Notes: generated by a model not told the origin, from the sequence alone. DNA of 64,000 bases from Candidatus Zixiibacteriota bacterium (GCA_028289585.1 JANQPI010000035.1:404717-468716); one strand, 5' to 3'; counted from the first letter of the stretch, positions 46,594 through 56,115 are shown. Program-made: numbers and translations.

Positions 46594-46668
46594 TGGTACC
46601 CCCGCCAAGAATCGAACTTGGATTTCCGGCTCCGGAGGCCGACGCGTTATCCGTTACACCACGGGGGC
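46594..46668 (-). tRNA. tRNA-Arg (anticodon CCG)
   Basis: The minus strand folds into a full cloverleaf. The acceptor is GCCCCCG with CGGGGGU (G1-U72 wobble), then U8, a D stem GUGU/ACGC, anticodon stem UCGGC/GCCGG with loop CUCCGGA, a 4-base variable loop and T stem CCAAG/CUUGG with loop UUCGAUU. CCA is encoded at 46596-46594. The anticodon CCG (46633-46635) reads CGG arginine codons. Confidence 0.93.
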
Positions 46669-46696
46669 AGATCGTCTGGGTGACGGCGAGCTTGGA

Positions 46697-46725
46697 TGTA
46701 TACCGCCCGCATCCGCGGGGCGCAA
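46697..46725 (-). promoter_or_regulatory. Promoter of tRNA-Arg
   Basis: On the minus strand TTGCGC (46720-46725) and TATACA (46697-46702) are 17 bases apart, placing the transcript start about 20 bases before the tRNA 5' end. The -35 box is imperfect. Confidence 0.55.
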
Positions 46726-46768
46726 GTTCCTCTTGCTATCCGAGTAGCGGGATGTTACTCTCTGCCTA

Positions 46769-46804
46769 CCCGGCGAACTGTCCGTTCGCCGGGCGCTTTT
46801 GTTT
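46769..46804 (+). terminator. Terminator-like hairpin upstream of proS
   Basis: A perfect 10-base stem CCCGGCGAAC/GTTCGCCGGG (46769-46778 with 46784-46793) with a 5-base loop is followed by CGCTTTTGTTT. It reads on the + strand, 54 bases before the proS GTG, yet no + strand gene lies upstream for about 2.4 kb. It may be an attenuator in the proS leader or a stop for readthrough transcription. Confidence 0.7.
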
Positions 46805-46857
46805 ATGCCTTCGACTGAGGGTAACTTGTTGGACGATAACATGTTCGGAGGCAGCCG

Positions 46858-48576
46858 GTGCGCTGGTCCGCGACTTACATACCGACCCTTCGGGAACGTC
46901 AATCGGAAGCTGAGCTCATCTCGCATCAGTATCTGTTGCGTGGGGGGTATATTCGACGACTCGCTTCCGGCGTTTACCTCTACCTGCCGCTCATGCAGCG
47001 GGTGATCGACAAGTTCGCCAATATCGTGCGTGAAGAGATGAACCGCGCCGGCGCGCTGGAGATCACCATGTCCGTTCTCTGCCCGGCTGAACTCTGGCAG
47101 GAAACCGGTCGTTTCGCCACGGTCGGCAAAGAGCAGATGCGGATGCACGATCGCCACGAAAAGGAGATGGTGCTGTGCGGTACGCACGAGGAGACGGTTA
47201 CCGATCTGGTGCGCGGCGAAATCCGCAGCTACAAGCAGCTCCCGCTCAACCTTTATCAAATACAGGTTAAGTTCAGAGACGAAATCCGCCCGCGCTTCGG
47301 TCTTATGCGGGGCCGCGAGTTCCTTATGAAGGATGCGTATACGTTCGATGCCGACGAAGAGTCGTTTGCCAACAGTTACCAGGCGATGGTCGATGCGTAC
47401 TTCCGGATCTTCGAACGCGCGGGAATCTCGGTCGAAAAAGTTGAGTCCGATACCGGCGCGATGGGGGGGAAGGCGGCTCATGAGTTCATGCTGCTCGTCG
47501 ACACGAATGCGGGAGAAGAGACGATCATCGTGTCGACCGCCGGCAACTACGCCGCCAATGTTGAGAAGGCGACGTTTGCAGACGCTACGGGCATCGAACC
47601 AGAATCTAAATTGCATGCCACCGAGGTGGTCGACACACCGAATGCAGCGACGATTGAAGAAGTGTCGGCTTGTCTCAACGTCCCAGCCCACAAACTGGTC
47701 AAAACGTTGATCTTCATAGCAGACGAGCAACCGGTCGCCGCGCTGATTCGCGGTGACCGTGATCTGAATGAGGTCAAGCTGAAGAATGCGTTAGGATGCA
47801 TTGAACTCGAAATGGCAACCCCCGATCAGATCCAGAATCACACGGGGGGGCCGCTTGGCTTTTCCGGCCCTATCGGCCTGAACAACGTCCGCATCATCGT
47901 CGATCCGATGGTGACCACTTTGACGAACTTTGTTGTCGGTGCCAATGCGCATGAAAAGCATATCATCAACGTCAACTACGAGCGTGACTTCAACGCTGAC
48001 GAGGTTGTCGACATTACGCGCGCCAGCGCCGGGGACAAGTCACCGATCGATGGTGCTCCGTTAACTGAGAAATCCGGAATCGAAGTCGGCAATACGTTCA
48101 TGCTCGGGACGAAATACTCGTCGTCACTCGGAGCAACGTTCCTCGATAAAAATGGCAAAGAACAACCGATTATCATGGGCTCATACGGAGTCGGTATCAC
48201 CCGTACGGTTCAGGCGGTCATCGAGAAATACCATGATGACGCCGGCATTATCTGGCCCAAGGCGATTGCTCCGTATCACGTTCATCTCATTCCAATGAAC
48301 ATCGACAAAGGCGAACAGGGGCCGGTAGCAGAGACACTCTATCGCGGCTTGACCGAACGCGGCATTGAGGTGCTCTTTGACGATCGTCGCGAACGGGCCG
48401 GCGTTAAACTCAACGATGCCGACTTGCTCGGACTTCCCCTCCGCATCGTGATTGGCGATAAGTCGCTTGCCGAAGGGAAAATTGAAGCCAAGCTGCGTTC
48501 GAGTAATGCAGTGGAACGGATCGCCGTCGACACCGCCGTAGACGAGATTGTCACTCTCCTGGAGACCGCACCATGA
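46858..48576 (+). CDS. proS: Prolyl-tRNA synthetase (bacterial type)
   Basis: The 572-residue class II synthetase charges tRNA-Pro. It has the class II motifs GVYLYLPLMQRVIDK, FRDEIRPRFGLMRGREFLMKD (motif 2 area) and YGVGITRTVQAVIE (motif 3). Between them lies the YbaK-like insertion (near HKLVKTLIFIADEQPVAALI) that edits Ala-tRNA-Pro. The GTG start has GGAGG 5 bases upstream. Its stop overlaps rimP by an ATGA, so it leads the nusA-infB operon here. Confidence 0.95.
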   Translation: MRWSATYIPTLRERQSEAELISHQYLLRGGYIRRLASGVYLYLPLMQRVIDKFANIVREEMNRAGALEITMSVLCPAELWQETGRFATVGKEQMRMHDRHEKEMVLCGTHEETVTDLVRGEIRSYKQLPLNLYQIQVKFRDEIRPRFGLMRGREFLMKDAYTFDADEESFANSYQAMVDAYFRIFERAGISVEKVESDTGAMGGKAAHEFMLLVDTNAGEETIIVSTAGNYAANVEKATFADATGIEPESKLHATEVVDTPNAATIEEVSACLNVPAHKLVKTLIFIADEQPVAALIRGDRDLNEVKLKNALGCIELEMATPDQIQNHTGGPLGFSGPIGLNNVRIIVDPMVTTLTNFVVGANAHEKHIINVNYERDFNADEVVDITRASAGDKSPIDGAPLTEKSGIEVGNTFMLGTKYSSSLGATFLDKNGKEQPIIMGSYGVGITRTVQAVIEKYHDDAGIIWPKAIAPYHVHLIPMNIDKGEQGPVAETLYRGLTERGIEVLFDDRRERAGVKLNDADLLGLPLRIVIGDKSLAEGKIEAKLRSSNAVERIAVDTAVDEIVTLLETAP

Positions 48577-49025
48577 CCACGGTTGCTGCTAAAAAGAAAG
48601 ACCGCCTGCGTGGCCTGGTTGAGCCATTTCTCCAGGGACGTGGCTACGAAATAGCCGACATTATTGTGGCACCGTATAAGCAGCGATCGACCGTTCGCTT
48701 CTTTCTCTATCACGAAAAGGGTGTGTCTATTGACAACTGCGTCGAACTCTCCCGTCACTTGGGCGACCTGATCGACAGCACGGATCTGTTTGAACACGGG
48801 TACACCCTTGAGGTGTCGTCGCCCGGCCTCGACCGTCCCCTGACGACTGGGCTCGATTTTCGGTACCGAGTCGGTGAAACCGTGCGCGTCGATTGCCGCA
48901 ACCCGGAGCGCACGATTACGGGGAAGATTGCTCGAGTCGACGATGCGACGGTCGAGCTGATTGCAGATGATGAGACTGTTGTGCTAGCGATCGAGGATAT
49001 CGATCGCGGGCGTATTCTATTCTAG
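48573..49025 (+). CDS. rimP: Ribosome maturation factor RimP
   Basis: RimP assists 30S subunit maturation. The 150-residue protein has an N-terminal alpha/beta domain (VEPFLQGRGYEIADIIVAPY, RFFLYHEKGVSIDNCVELSR) with the family's LEVSSPGLDRPL motif (about 86-97), then an SH3-like C-terminal domain (RVDDATVELIADDE). Its place before nusA is the standard bacterial order. Confidence 0.93.
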   Translation: MTTVAAKKKDRLRGLVEPFLQGRGYEIADIIVAPYKQRSTVRFFLYHEKGVSIDNCVELSRHLGDLIDSTDLFEHGYTLEVSSPGLDRPLTTGLDFRYRVGETVRVDCRNPERTITGKIARVDDATVELIADDETVVLAIEDIDRGRILF

Positions 49026-49037
49026 GAGTCCTGTACG

Positions 49038-50564
49038 ATGTCGTTCAACATGCTGGAAGCGATGACCATGATCGCGCGCGACCGCAATATCGAGTTCGAT
49101 GCGGTTGTTGCCACGCTGGAGGAGTCGCTCCTTGCCGCCGCCCGCAAGAAATTCGGAGAGACGGCGACAATCTCATTTCGCTTTGACAAACTGAGCAATG
49201 AGCTGCTGATGATCCAAACGAAGCGGGTCGTCTCTACGGTTCTCGATCCCGCGACCGAGATCGCCCTCGACGATGCGAAGCGGGAGATCGACGAAGCCGC
49301 CGAACTTGGCGATGAGGTGGATATCTTCCTCGATTACGAACGAGAGTTTGGTCGCAATGCGATCCATTCCGCCAAGCAGATTCTGGCTCAGAAGATTCGC
49401 GAGGTCGAACACGAACGGATCTACAATGAGTATATCGATAAGGTCGGAACGCTGGTGACCGGAATCGTTCAGCACATCGACAAGGGCAACCTGATTGTCA
49501 ATCTCGGGCGTGGCGAGGCGATCATGCCTGTCCGTGAACAGATTCCGCGGGAACGTTTTCGGCAAGGTGATCGTATTCGGGCACTGATCCTCGACGTTCA
49601 ACTGTCCGCCCGTGGTCCGCAGATCGTGCTGTCGCGCGCCAACAACGAGTTCCTGAAAGGTCTCTTTGCCGTGGAGGTCCCCGAGATCTACGAACGGATT
49701 ATCGAGATCAAGGCGATCGCTCGTGAACCCGGTGAGCGCGCCAAAGTCGCCGTCTATTCATCTGACGATCGCATCGATCCGGTCGGTGCCTGCGTCGGTG
49801 TCAAAGGGGTGCGGGTCCAGTCAATCGTGCGGGAGCTCAACAACGAGCGAATCGATATCGTACCGTACACGTCCAACCCTGAACTCTTCGTGACGCGAGC
49901 CCTGGCACCTGCCAAGGTGATATCGATTGACACTGATGAACTCGAACAAAAGATGACGGTCGTTGTTGAGGATGAAAAGTTGTCGCTCGCGATCGGGCGC
50001 GCCGGGCAGAATGCCCGCCTCGCATCGAAATTGACCGGATGGAAGGTCAATATCATGTCGGAGGTCGAGTACGACGCCGCCAAGAAGAAAGAGGCCGCAC
50101 TCCTGATGCCGGTTGGACAATTGGATGGTGTCGGCGAGACGCTTCGCGATCGACTGCTTGAGCATGACATCTCTACTGTCCAGCGACTGGCCGCCACTCC
50201 GCTGGAGACAATGACCGCGATCGAAGGGATTGGTGAGAAGACCGCTGAGACGCTGATCGAACGTGCGACGGCGAAAGTGGAAGAGCTCGAAGCTGAGTAT
50301 GAGGCTCAGCGCGCGGCCGAAGAAGCTGCCGCCGCCGAGGCTGCGGCGGAAGAAGCTGAGGAATCCGAGGACGGAGCCATGGACGCGTCAGATATGTTTC
50401 ATGACGATGAGCCGGGTGCTGAGACCGATGAAGACACGATCATCGAGACTGAGGACAGCGACTCCGATGATGATGCGACCGATGACCCAACGACTGGCGA
50501 TGACGCAGAGGTAGTTGCGTCGAGCGACGATACGGAAGATGATGACCCGGAGGACCGGGGATAA
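49038..50564 (+). CDS. nusA: Transcription termination/antitermination factor NusA
   Basis: NusA binds RNA polymerase and nascent RNA. The 508 residues include the RNAP-binding N-terminal domain, an S1 domain (GTLVTGIVQHIDKGNLIVNL), KH1 and KH2 (GACVGVKGVRVQSIVRELNN; LAIGRAGQNARLASKLTGW), and a helix-hairpin-helix repeat (GVGETLRDRLLEHDISTVQRL and GIGEKTAETLIE). The last roughly 75 residues are a highly acidic Ala/Glu/Asp tail (EEAEESEDGAMDASD onward), a lineage-specific extension that may mask the RNA-binding face or bind a basic partner. Confidence 0.95.
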   Translation: MSFNMLEAMTMIARDRNIEFDAVVATLEESLLAAARKKFGETATISFRFDKLSNELLMIQTKRVVSTVLDPATEIALDDAKREIDEAAELGDEVDIFLDYEREFGRNAIHSAKQILAQKIREVEHERIYNEYIDKVGTLVTGIVQHIDKGNLIVNLGRGEAIMPVREQIPRERFRQGDRIRALILDVQLSARGPQIVLSRANNEFLKGLFAVEVPEIYERIIEIKAIAREPGERAKVAVYSSDDRIDPVGACVGVKGVRVQSIVRELNNERIDIVPYTSNPELFVTRALAPAKVISIDTDELEQKMTVVVEDEKLSLAIGRAGQNARLASKLTGWKVNIMSEVEYDAAKKKEAALLMPVGQLDGVGETLRDRLLEHDISTVQRLAATPLETMTAIEGIGEKTAETLIERATAKVEELEAEYEAQRAAEEAAAAEAAAEEAEESEDGAMDASDMFHDDEPGAETDEDTIIETEDSDSDDDATDDPTTGDDAEVVASSDDTEDDDPEDRG

Positions 50565-50606
50565 GCGACGGTCTCGACGCTGTCGAGATGAGGAGGCACG
50601 CAGAAT

Positions 50607-52901
50607 ATGGCAGCAGTGCAAAAACGCATTCACGAGCTCGCTAAAGACTACAAGATCTCATCGAATGCAATGATGACGATCTTGAAAGAGTTGGGCCATG
50701 GGCCCAAGTCTCATATGTCGGTTGCGACGCCCGAGATGATTGCGGCCGTCAATATCAAGTTTGCTCAGGAACGGCAGGAAGCCAAGAAAGAGATGGAGCA
50801 GAAGAAGCTCCAGGGTCGACTTCGGAAAGCTGGTAGCGGTCAACAGCCAGGAACCAGCACTGCCAGAACACCCGCAACTCCCGGGACTGTCGGCACCACC
50901 CGCTCAGCCGGTGGTACGGAGCGGGGCAGTAGTCGCCTGAGCACGGTAGCCGACGTACAGGCCGCGATGCGCGAAGCGGAAAAGAAGAAAAAGCGCAAAG
51001 AGAAGAAGAAGAAACGCGATCGTCGCGATATCGACCAATCGGAAGTCCAGAAGAGTTTCCGCCAGACAATGGCCGTCATGACTGGCGGTAAAGGGAAGAA
51101 ACGCACCCGCCGCGATGATGGCGACGGTGCGCCGATCGATCCGGCTGATTTCACCAAGCTGGAAGTTGCGGAATTCACCTCAGTCTCCGAATTGGCCAAG
51201 ATGATGGACGTAAAGCCGGTCGAAGTCGTTGGGAAGCTGTTCACGATGGGTGCCATGGCCACCATTAATCAGCGCCTCGATTGGGACACGATCGAGATGG
51301 TTGCCTCAGAGTTTGGCTATGAAGTTACTCAAGCGACCGACGTCGCGGAGGAAATTCGGCAGGAAGAGAATGCCGAAAACCTTGCTCCTCGTGCCCCCGT
51401 CGTAACAATCATGGGGCATGTTGACCACGGTAAGACATCGTTACTCGACTATATCCGGAAATCGAATATCACTTCGGGTGAGGCAGGGGCAATTACCCAG
51501 CACATCGGGGCCTATCTGATTGACCACAAGACAAACCGCATTGTCTTCCTCGATACACCGGGTCACGAAGCGTTTACCGCTATGCGTGCACGCGGCGCAC
51601 AACTGACCGATATCGTCGTACTGGTCATCGCTGCCGATGAAGGGATGAAGCCACAGACTCGTGAAGCGATCGACCATGCCCGTGCGGCATCGGTACCGAT
51701 CATCGTTGCGATCACCAAGATCGATAAGCCGACAGCTAACGTTGACGACGTCAAACGTGAACTTTCCGAACTGAACCTGTTACCGGAAGATTGGGGAGGC
51801 AAGACAATCACGGTTCCTCTCTCCGCCAAGAGCGGCGAGGGAGTCGAAGAGCTTCTCGATATGATTCTCCTCCAGGCCGAAACGATGGAGCTGCAAGCTG
51901 ATCCGGAAATCCGAGCCCAGGGAGTGATTGTCGATGCCCGCCTCGAGAAGGGTCGCGGTCCGGTCGCCACTGTTCTGATTCAGCGCGGTAATGCGAAAGT
52001 CGGTGATCCGATTGTCGCCGGTACCCATTTCGGGCGCATCCGAACGATCATGGATGATCGGGAACAGCAACTCAAAGAGATTGGCCCATCAACGCCCGCA
52101 CAGATCACCGGCCTCGCCGGTGTCCCTCAGGCGGGAGACACGTTCCTGCGCGTAGAAAACGAGCAGGAAGCTCGCGAGATCACGCTCAAACGTGATCAGC
52201 TCAAGCGGGAACAGGAATCGCGAATGGTGGCCGCTCCGGTTTCGCTCGACAAGGTCTTTGATCGGATTCAGGAGGGTCAGATCAAGGAAGTGCGTCTGAT
52301 TATCAAAGGTGATGTCGACGGCTCGGTCGAAGTGCTGTCTGATACGCTTGGTAAGATTGCGACGAGCGAAGTGAAAACGACGATTATCCGCCAGGGTGTC
52401 GGTGGAATCACCGAGTCTGACGTTTTGCTCGCCGCTGCCTCCGAGGCGATCATCATCGGTTTCCATGTCGCTCCGGACAGTCGTGCCCGCGAGATTGCTC
52501 GTCAGGAAAAAGTTGATATTCGACTCTATGATATCATCTACGAAGCCGAATCCGACGTACGTAAAGCGTTAGAGGGTCTGTTGTCGCCCGATGTTACCGA
52601 AGAGATGGTCGGTGAGGCGGAAGTGCGACAGACATTTCGCGTTCCAAAGATCGGCGTCATCGCCGGCTGCTATGTCGTCTCGGGGCACTTCAAACGGAGT
52701 CATCGGGTTCGTTTGTTGCGCGATGGGACGGTTGTCTATGCGGGTAACCTGGAATCGCTCAAACGCTTCAAAGATGATGTGAAAGAAGTCAAAGAAGGGT
52801 TCGAGTGCGGCATCGGGATCGAAAACTTCAACGATATCAAGGTCGGTGATCGTATCGAAGCGCTTGAAGTCGTTGAAACAGCCCGCACGCTCGAAGCATA
52901 G
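50607..52901 (+). CDS. infB: Translation initiation factor IF-2
   Basis: IF-2 brings fMet-tRNA to the ribosome and triggers subunit joining. The 764 residues comprise a short N-terminal domain (VQKRIHELAKDYKISSNAMM), a basic Lys-rich linker, and the GTPase with G1 GHVDHGKTS (about 271), G3 DTPGHEAF and G4 AITKIDKP (about 367-374), then domains II-IV. The G4 motif has Thr where most IF-2 proteins have Asn. A GAGGAGG ribosome site precedes the ATG. Confidence 0.95.
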   Translation: MAAVQKRIHELAKDYKISSNAMMTILKELGHGPKSHMSVATPEMIAAVNIKFAQERQEAKKEMEQKKLQGRLRKAGSGQQPGTSTARTPATPGTVGTTRSAGGTERGSSRLSTVADVQAAMREAEKKKKRKEKKKKRDRRDIDQSEVQKSFRQTMAVMTGGKGKKRTRRDDGDGAPIDPADFTKLEVAEFTSVSELAKMMDVKPVEVVGKLFTMGAMATINQRLDWDTIEMVASEFGYEVTQATDVAEEIRQEENAENLAPRAPVVTIMGHVDHGKTSLLDYIRKSNITSGEAGAITQHIGAYLIDHKTNRIVFLDTPGHEAFTAMRARGAQLTDIVVLVIAADEGMKPQTREAIDHARAASVPIIVAITKIDKPTANVDDVKRELSELNLLPEDWGGKTITVPLSAKSGEGVEELLDMILLQAETMELQADPEIRAQGVIVDARLEKGRGPVATVLIQRGNAKVGDPIVAGTHFGRIRTIMDDREQQLKEIGPSTPAQITGLAGVPQAGDTFLRVENEQEAREITLKRDQLKREQESRMVAAPVSLDKVFDRIQEGQIKEVRLIIKGDVDGSVEVLSDTLGKIATSEVKTTIIRQGVGGITESDVLLAAASEAIIIGFHVAPDSRAREIARQEKVDIRLYDIIYEAESDVRKALEGLLSPDVTEEMVGEAEVRQTFRVPKIGVIAGCYVVSGHFKRSHRVRLLRDGTVVYAGNLESLKRFKDDVKEVKEGFECGIGIENFNDIKVGDRIEALEVVETARTLEA

Positions 52902-52903
52902 GC

Positions 52904-53275
52904 ATGCCACGACCGTTCCAACGCGCCGATCGCCTGGGTGAGCAGATGCGCCGCGATCTCGCCGAGTTGCTCGAAGAGGAGTTCGGTGAGATAGCGGGCG
53001 GGTTAACGAGCATTACACGAGTCTCCCTGAGTCGTGATCTGCGCGTCGCGAAAGTCTATTGGTCCCATCTGGGAAATGACTCCGACCGTGATATCATTGC
53101 CGAATTTCTCCAGCGTGAGCGCGGACGTATTCGCTCAGATGTCGGTAAAGGCCTATCGATTCGCTATATACCGCAACTGACGTTTGTCTTTGACCCATCG
53201 ATCGCCGAAAGTCAACGTCTCACCAGCCTGATTGATGAAGCCAACGAGCCAGCCGACGACGCTCACGAAGACTGA
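52904..53275 (+). CDS. rbfA: Ribosome-binding factor A
   Basis: RbfA binds the 30S neck during late maturation. The 123-residue KH-like protein has RADRLGEQMRRDLAELLEEEF, LTSITRVSLSRDLRVAKVYWS and IRYIPQLTFVFDPSIAES, all typical. It follows infB after 2 bases and overlaps the start of the DHH phosphoesterase gene by about 40 bases. Confidence 0.93.
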   Translation: MPRPFQRADRLGEQMRRDLAELLEEEFGEIAGGLTSITRVSLSRDLRVAKVYWSHLGNDSDRDIIAEFLQRERGRIRSDVGKGLSIRYIPQLTFVFDPSIAESQRLTSLIDEANEPADDAHED

Positions 53276-54251
53276 CCGCGATACCGCGATTAACCGTATT
53301 CGATCTGAGATCGAGCGGTCCGAGGTAGTGCTCATTGTCTCGCATCTTGATCCTGATGGCGATGCTCTTGGTTCGCAGATCGCTATGGGGGAATACCTTA
53401 CATCCCTCGGGAAAACGGTTCTTTCCGTTCGCGATTCAGACATTCCGGACAAATACGAATTCTTGCCAAAGATTGACAGTATTGTCGCTGTCGACACGGT
53501 CGGATCAAGCTCATCGCCCGATCTTGCAATCATTCTCGAATGCCCACAACCATCACGAATGGGTCGGGTCCAGGACCTGATTACCGGTGACACGACCGTC
53601 GTCGCGATCGATCATCATCGCGACAACGCTGAATTCGGTGATCTCAATTGGGTTGAAGTGGAAACGTCATCAGTCGGTGAGATGATTTATGAGTACTTTG
53701 CGGCTCATGGCTGGAAATTGACTGCTACGGCGGCGCTTGGTTTGTATGTCGCGATTATGACCGACACCGGTCGTTTTCGTTTTCCGGCTACCTCCGCCCG
53801 AACCATGGAAATCGCAGGCGCATTGATCGCCGAGGGAGTCGACCCACAGTTTCCCACCGAAGAGATCTACTACCGCTCCAGCCCCGAGGCGCTTCGCCTG
53901 CACGGATTAGTTCTCGGTACCCTGGCCCCACACAACGGCGGGCGGTTCTACACGCTCAGTATGAGCCGGGCGATGCTCGCCGCTACCAATACGGTGAGCA
54001 ATCAGTCCGACGGTCTGGTCGATTACACGCTCTTTCCCAACGGAAGCGTTGCCGGAGCGCTGCTGAAAGAGGCTGACGACGGTGCCACCAAGGTCTCCTT
54101 GCGCTCTCGCGGAACGATTGACGTCGCCTCAATTGCCCGCCGATTTGGTGGCGGAGGTCACTTCAATGCCGCCGGCTGTCGAATTGAACAGCCGCTTGAA
54201 GAGGCGCGAGTGAAGATTGTCGACGCGTTGATCAAGGTTACCGCCTTATGA
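53235..54251 (+). CDS. nrnA: DHH/DHHA1 phosphoesterase, NrnA-type oligoribonuclease/pAp phosphatase
   Basis: The 338-residue protein has the DHH catalytic motifs SHLDPDGDALGSQ (about 37-49), LAIILECPQPSR, VAIDHHRDN, IMTDTGRFRF, and the DHHA1 motif GGGGHFNAAGC (about 301-311). NrnA degrades short RNAs and 3'-phosphoadenosine 5'-phosphate. Its place between rbfA and truB is the usual one. The ATG at 53235 is preferred to the adjacent TTG. Confidence 0.9.
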   Translation: MKPTSQPTTLTKTDRDTAINRIRSEIERSEVVLIVSHLDPDGDALGSQIAMGEYLTSLGKTVLSVRDSDIPDKYEFLPKIDSIVAVDTVGSSSSPDLAIILECPQPSRMGRVQDLITGDTTVVAIDHHRDNAEFGDLNWVEVETSSVGEMIYEYFAAHGWKLTATAALGLYVAIMTDTGRFRFPATSARTMEIAGALIAEGVDPQFPTEEIYYRSSPEALRLHGLVLGTLAPHNGGRFYTLSMSRAMLAATNTVSNQSDGLVDYTLFPNGSVAGALLKEADDGATKVSLRSRGTIDVASIARRFGGGGHFNAAGCRIEQPLEEARVKIVDALIKVTAL

Positions 54252-55180
54252 CGCATTCCGAACTTCACGGCGTTGTTCTGATCGACAAACCATCCGGCTT
54301 GACGAGTCAGGATGTCTGCCGACAGCTGCGCAAAGTCACCGGTCAGCGCTCCGTCGGTCACGCCGGAACGTTGGACCCGCTCGCAACCGGTCTTCTTGTC
54401 GTCGGATTCGGTAAAGGAACCAAGTTGCTGACCTGGCTCAGCGCCGACCGCAAAGCCTATGATGCGACGATCCGCCTTGGTGCCGCCTCCTCGACGTATG
54501 ATCGCGAGGGAGTCGTGGACCCCGATATGGTGCCCGTCCCGGAGATTAATGAAGGCGAGATCAGACCGGTGCTGGAACACTTCCGAGGTGAAATCGAACA
54601 GCAGGTGCCCGCCTATTCCGCGGTGCGCGTCGATGGTGCCCGACTGCATGAGCAGGCGCGGTCAGGGCACGATGTTAATCCGCCGGTGAGAACAGTTACC
54701 ATCCACAACTTGACCGTAACTGACTATCAACCGCCTTTCGTAAGCATCTCGACAGTTGTGTCGAAAGGCACGTACATCCGCTCCCTCGCTCATGATATTG
54801 GTCAGCGACTCGGCTGCGGGGCGTGGCTCGATGCGCTCCGTCGTACCGCATCCGGGCATTTATCAATCGACGATGCGGTCGCTCTCGATGCTCTCGCCAA
54901 CCGCTCAGCTGTCGAGCAGATCCTTCGACCACTGGCCTCTGTCTTGCCCTATCCGTCGGTCACCGTAACCGACACCGGACGCGAATTTGTGCGCGTCGGT
55001 CGAATCCCCGATCCAACACAGCTTGTGTCTCTGCCACAACAGCTTGACGATGGTGATCTCATCCAACTTCTCGACGGACAGGGCCACTTGTTAGCCGTGG
55101 CCCGCGCGACAGGTTGGCCACTACCGGACGCATCAAAAGACCTCGGACCAATCGCGGAATTGGAACGGGTGCTGGCATGA
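54248..55180 (+). CDS. truB: tRNA pseudouridine-55 synthase
   Basis: TruB makes pseudouridine 55 in the T loop of tRNAs. The 310-residue protein has IDKPSGLTSQDVCRQLRKV, VGHAGTLDPLATGLLVVG with the catalytic Asp (about residue 43), SKGTYIRSLAHDIGQRL, and a short PUA-like C-terminal domain. It overlaps nrnA and ribF by 4 bases each. Confidence 0.95.
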   Translation: MTHSELHGVVLIDKPSGLTSQDVCRQLRKVTGQRSVGHAGTLDPLATGLLVVGFGKGTKLLTWLSADRKAYDATIRLGAASSTYDREGVVDPDMVPVPEINEGEIRPVLEHFRGEIEQQVPAYSAVRVDGARLHEQARSGHDVNPPVRTVTIHNLTVTDYQPPFVSISTVVSKGTYIRSLAHDIGQRLGCGAWLDALRRTASGHLSIDDAVALDALANRSAVEQILRPLASVLPYPSVTVTDTGREFVRVGRIPDPTQLVSLPQQLDDGDLIQLLDGQGHLLAVARATGWPLPDASKDLGPIAELERVLA

Positions 55181-56115
55181 TCGGTCGATTTATTCGAGGA
55201 CTCGATAACTTCACGGCGCCCGATGCGGGGACAACCGTAACGATCGGTACCTTTGATGGACTCCATCGGGGGCATCAGGCGATCTTCGATCGCTTGCGTT
55301 CGGCAGCGGGAACATCTCAGATCCCACTCATCGTCACGTTCGATCCGCATCCCCGCGTGCTGCTGTCGCCTACGGCCGCACCGATGCTCCTGACCACACT
55401 TCTGGAGAAGCGCCGAATCCTTGAGGATTCGGCTGATCTCGCGACCCTGGTTCTGCCGTTCACCCCCCTGCTTCGTGAGCTGACCGCCGAGCAGTTCGTT
55501 ATCGACATCCTCCTTGCCCGACTCGGGATGAAACATCTCGTGGTCGGGTACGATCATGCCTTCGGTCGAGATCGCGGAGGGACGCCGGAAGCGCTGGAGG
55601 CATTGGGCCGTCAACACGGTTTCGAGGTTTCCGTTGTCAGCCCGGTCGATACGGGCGACCGTCCGATCTCTTCGACTCGAATCCGCAACGCCCTTGTTGA
55701 GGGGCGGTTTTCCGAGGCGCGAGAGCTTCTCGGCCGGCCGTATCTGGTGATGGGGACGGTGGGGCGGGGGATTGCCCTCGGGAGAAAGCTCGGCTACCCG
55801 ACCGCCAATCTGATTGTCGACCGCCGCAAACTTCTGCCCGCCGAGGGGGTTTATGCCTGCCGCGCGGAGCTTGCGGATGGCCAAAAATCGGGTATGTTGT
55901 TTATTGGACACAACTATTTCAACCCCGATGCCGGGGTGACGGTCGAGGTCAATCTGTTCGACTTCGACCGTGACATTTATGACCAGTCCGTTGCCGTTGC
56001 TCTCTCGCACTTCATCCGTGAGAATCGACGTTTTGAGACAACCGACGAACTGGTCAAGCAGATTGAGAATGATAAACGAAACGTTATTGCCTTACTTGAC
56101 CAGGAGACATCGTAG
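55177..56115 (+). CDS. ribF: Bifunctional riboflavin kinase/FMN adenylyltransferase
   Basis: RibF turns riboflavin into FMN and then FAD. The N-terminal nucleotidyltransferase has VTIGTFDGLHRGHQAIFDRL (about 20-39), VGYDHAFGRDRGGTPEAL and SSTRIRNALVEG. The C-terminal kinase has YLVMGTVGRGIALGRKLGYP, TANLI and FIGHNYFNPDAGVTVEV. From the ATG at 55177 it has 312 residues and overlaps truB by 4 bases; earlier in-frame codons lie within truB. It abuts rpsO with no gap. Confidence 0.94.
   Translation: MIGRFIRGLDNFTAPDAGTTVTIGTFDGLHRGHQAIFDRLRSAAGTSQIPLIVTFDPHPRVLLSPTAAPMLLTTLLEKRRILEDSADLATLVLPFTPLLRELTAEQFVIDILLARLGMKHLVVGYDHAFGRDRGGTPEALEALGRQHGFEVSVVSPVDTGDRPISSTRIRNALVEGRFSEARELLGRPYLVMGTVGRGIALGRKLGYPTANLIVDRRKLLPAEGVYACRAELADGQKSGMLFIGHNYFNPDAGVTVEVNLFDFDRDIYDQSVAVALSHFIRENRRFETTDELVKQIENDKRNVIALLDQETS

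Noticed and set aside
46669-46857. T-box riboswitch upstream of proS
   Set aside because: A terminator-like hairpin is present, but I could not find the conserved T-box sequence or a specifier stem, and T-boxes are rare outside Gram-positive groups.
46654-47730. 358-residue minus-strand frame opposite proS
   Set aside because: It is antisense to prolyl-tRNA synthetase and spans the tRNA promoter; no family features.
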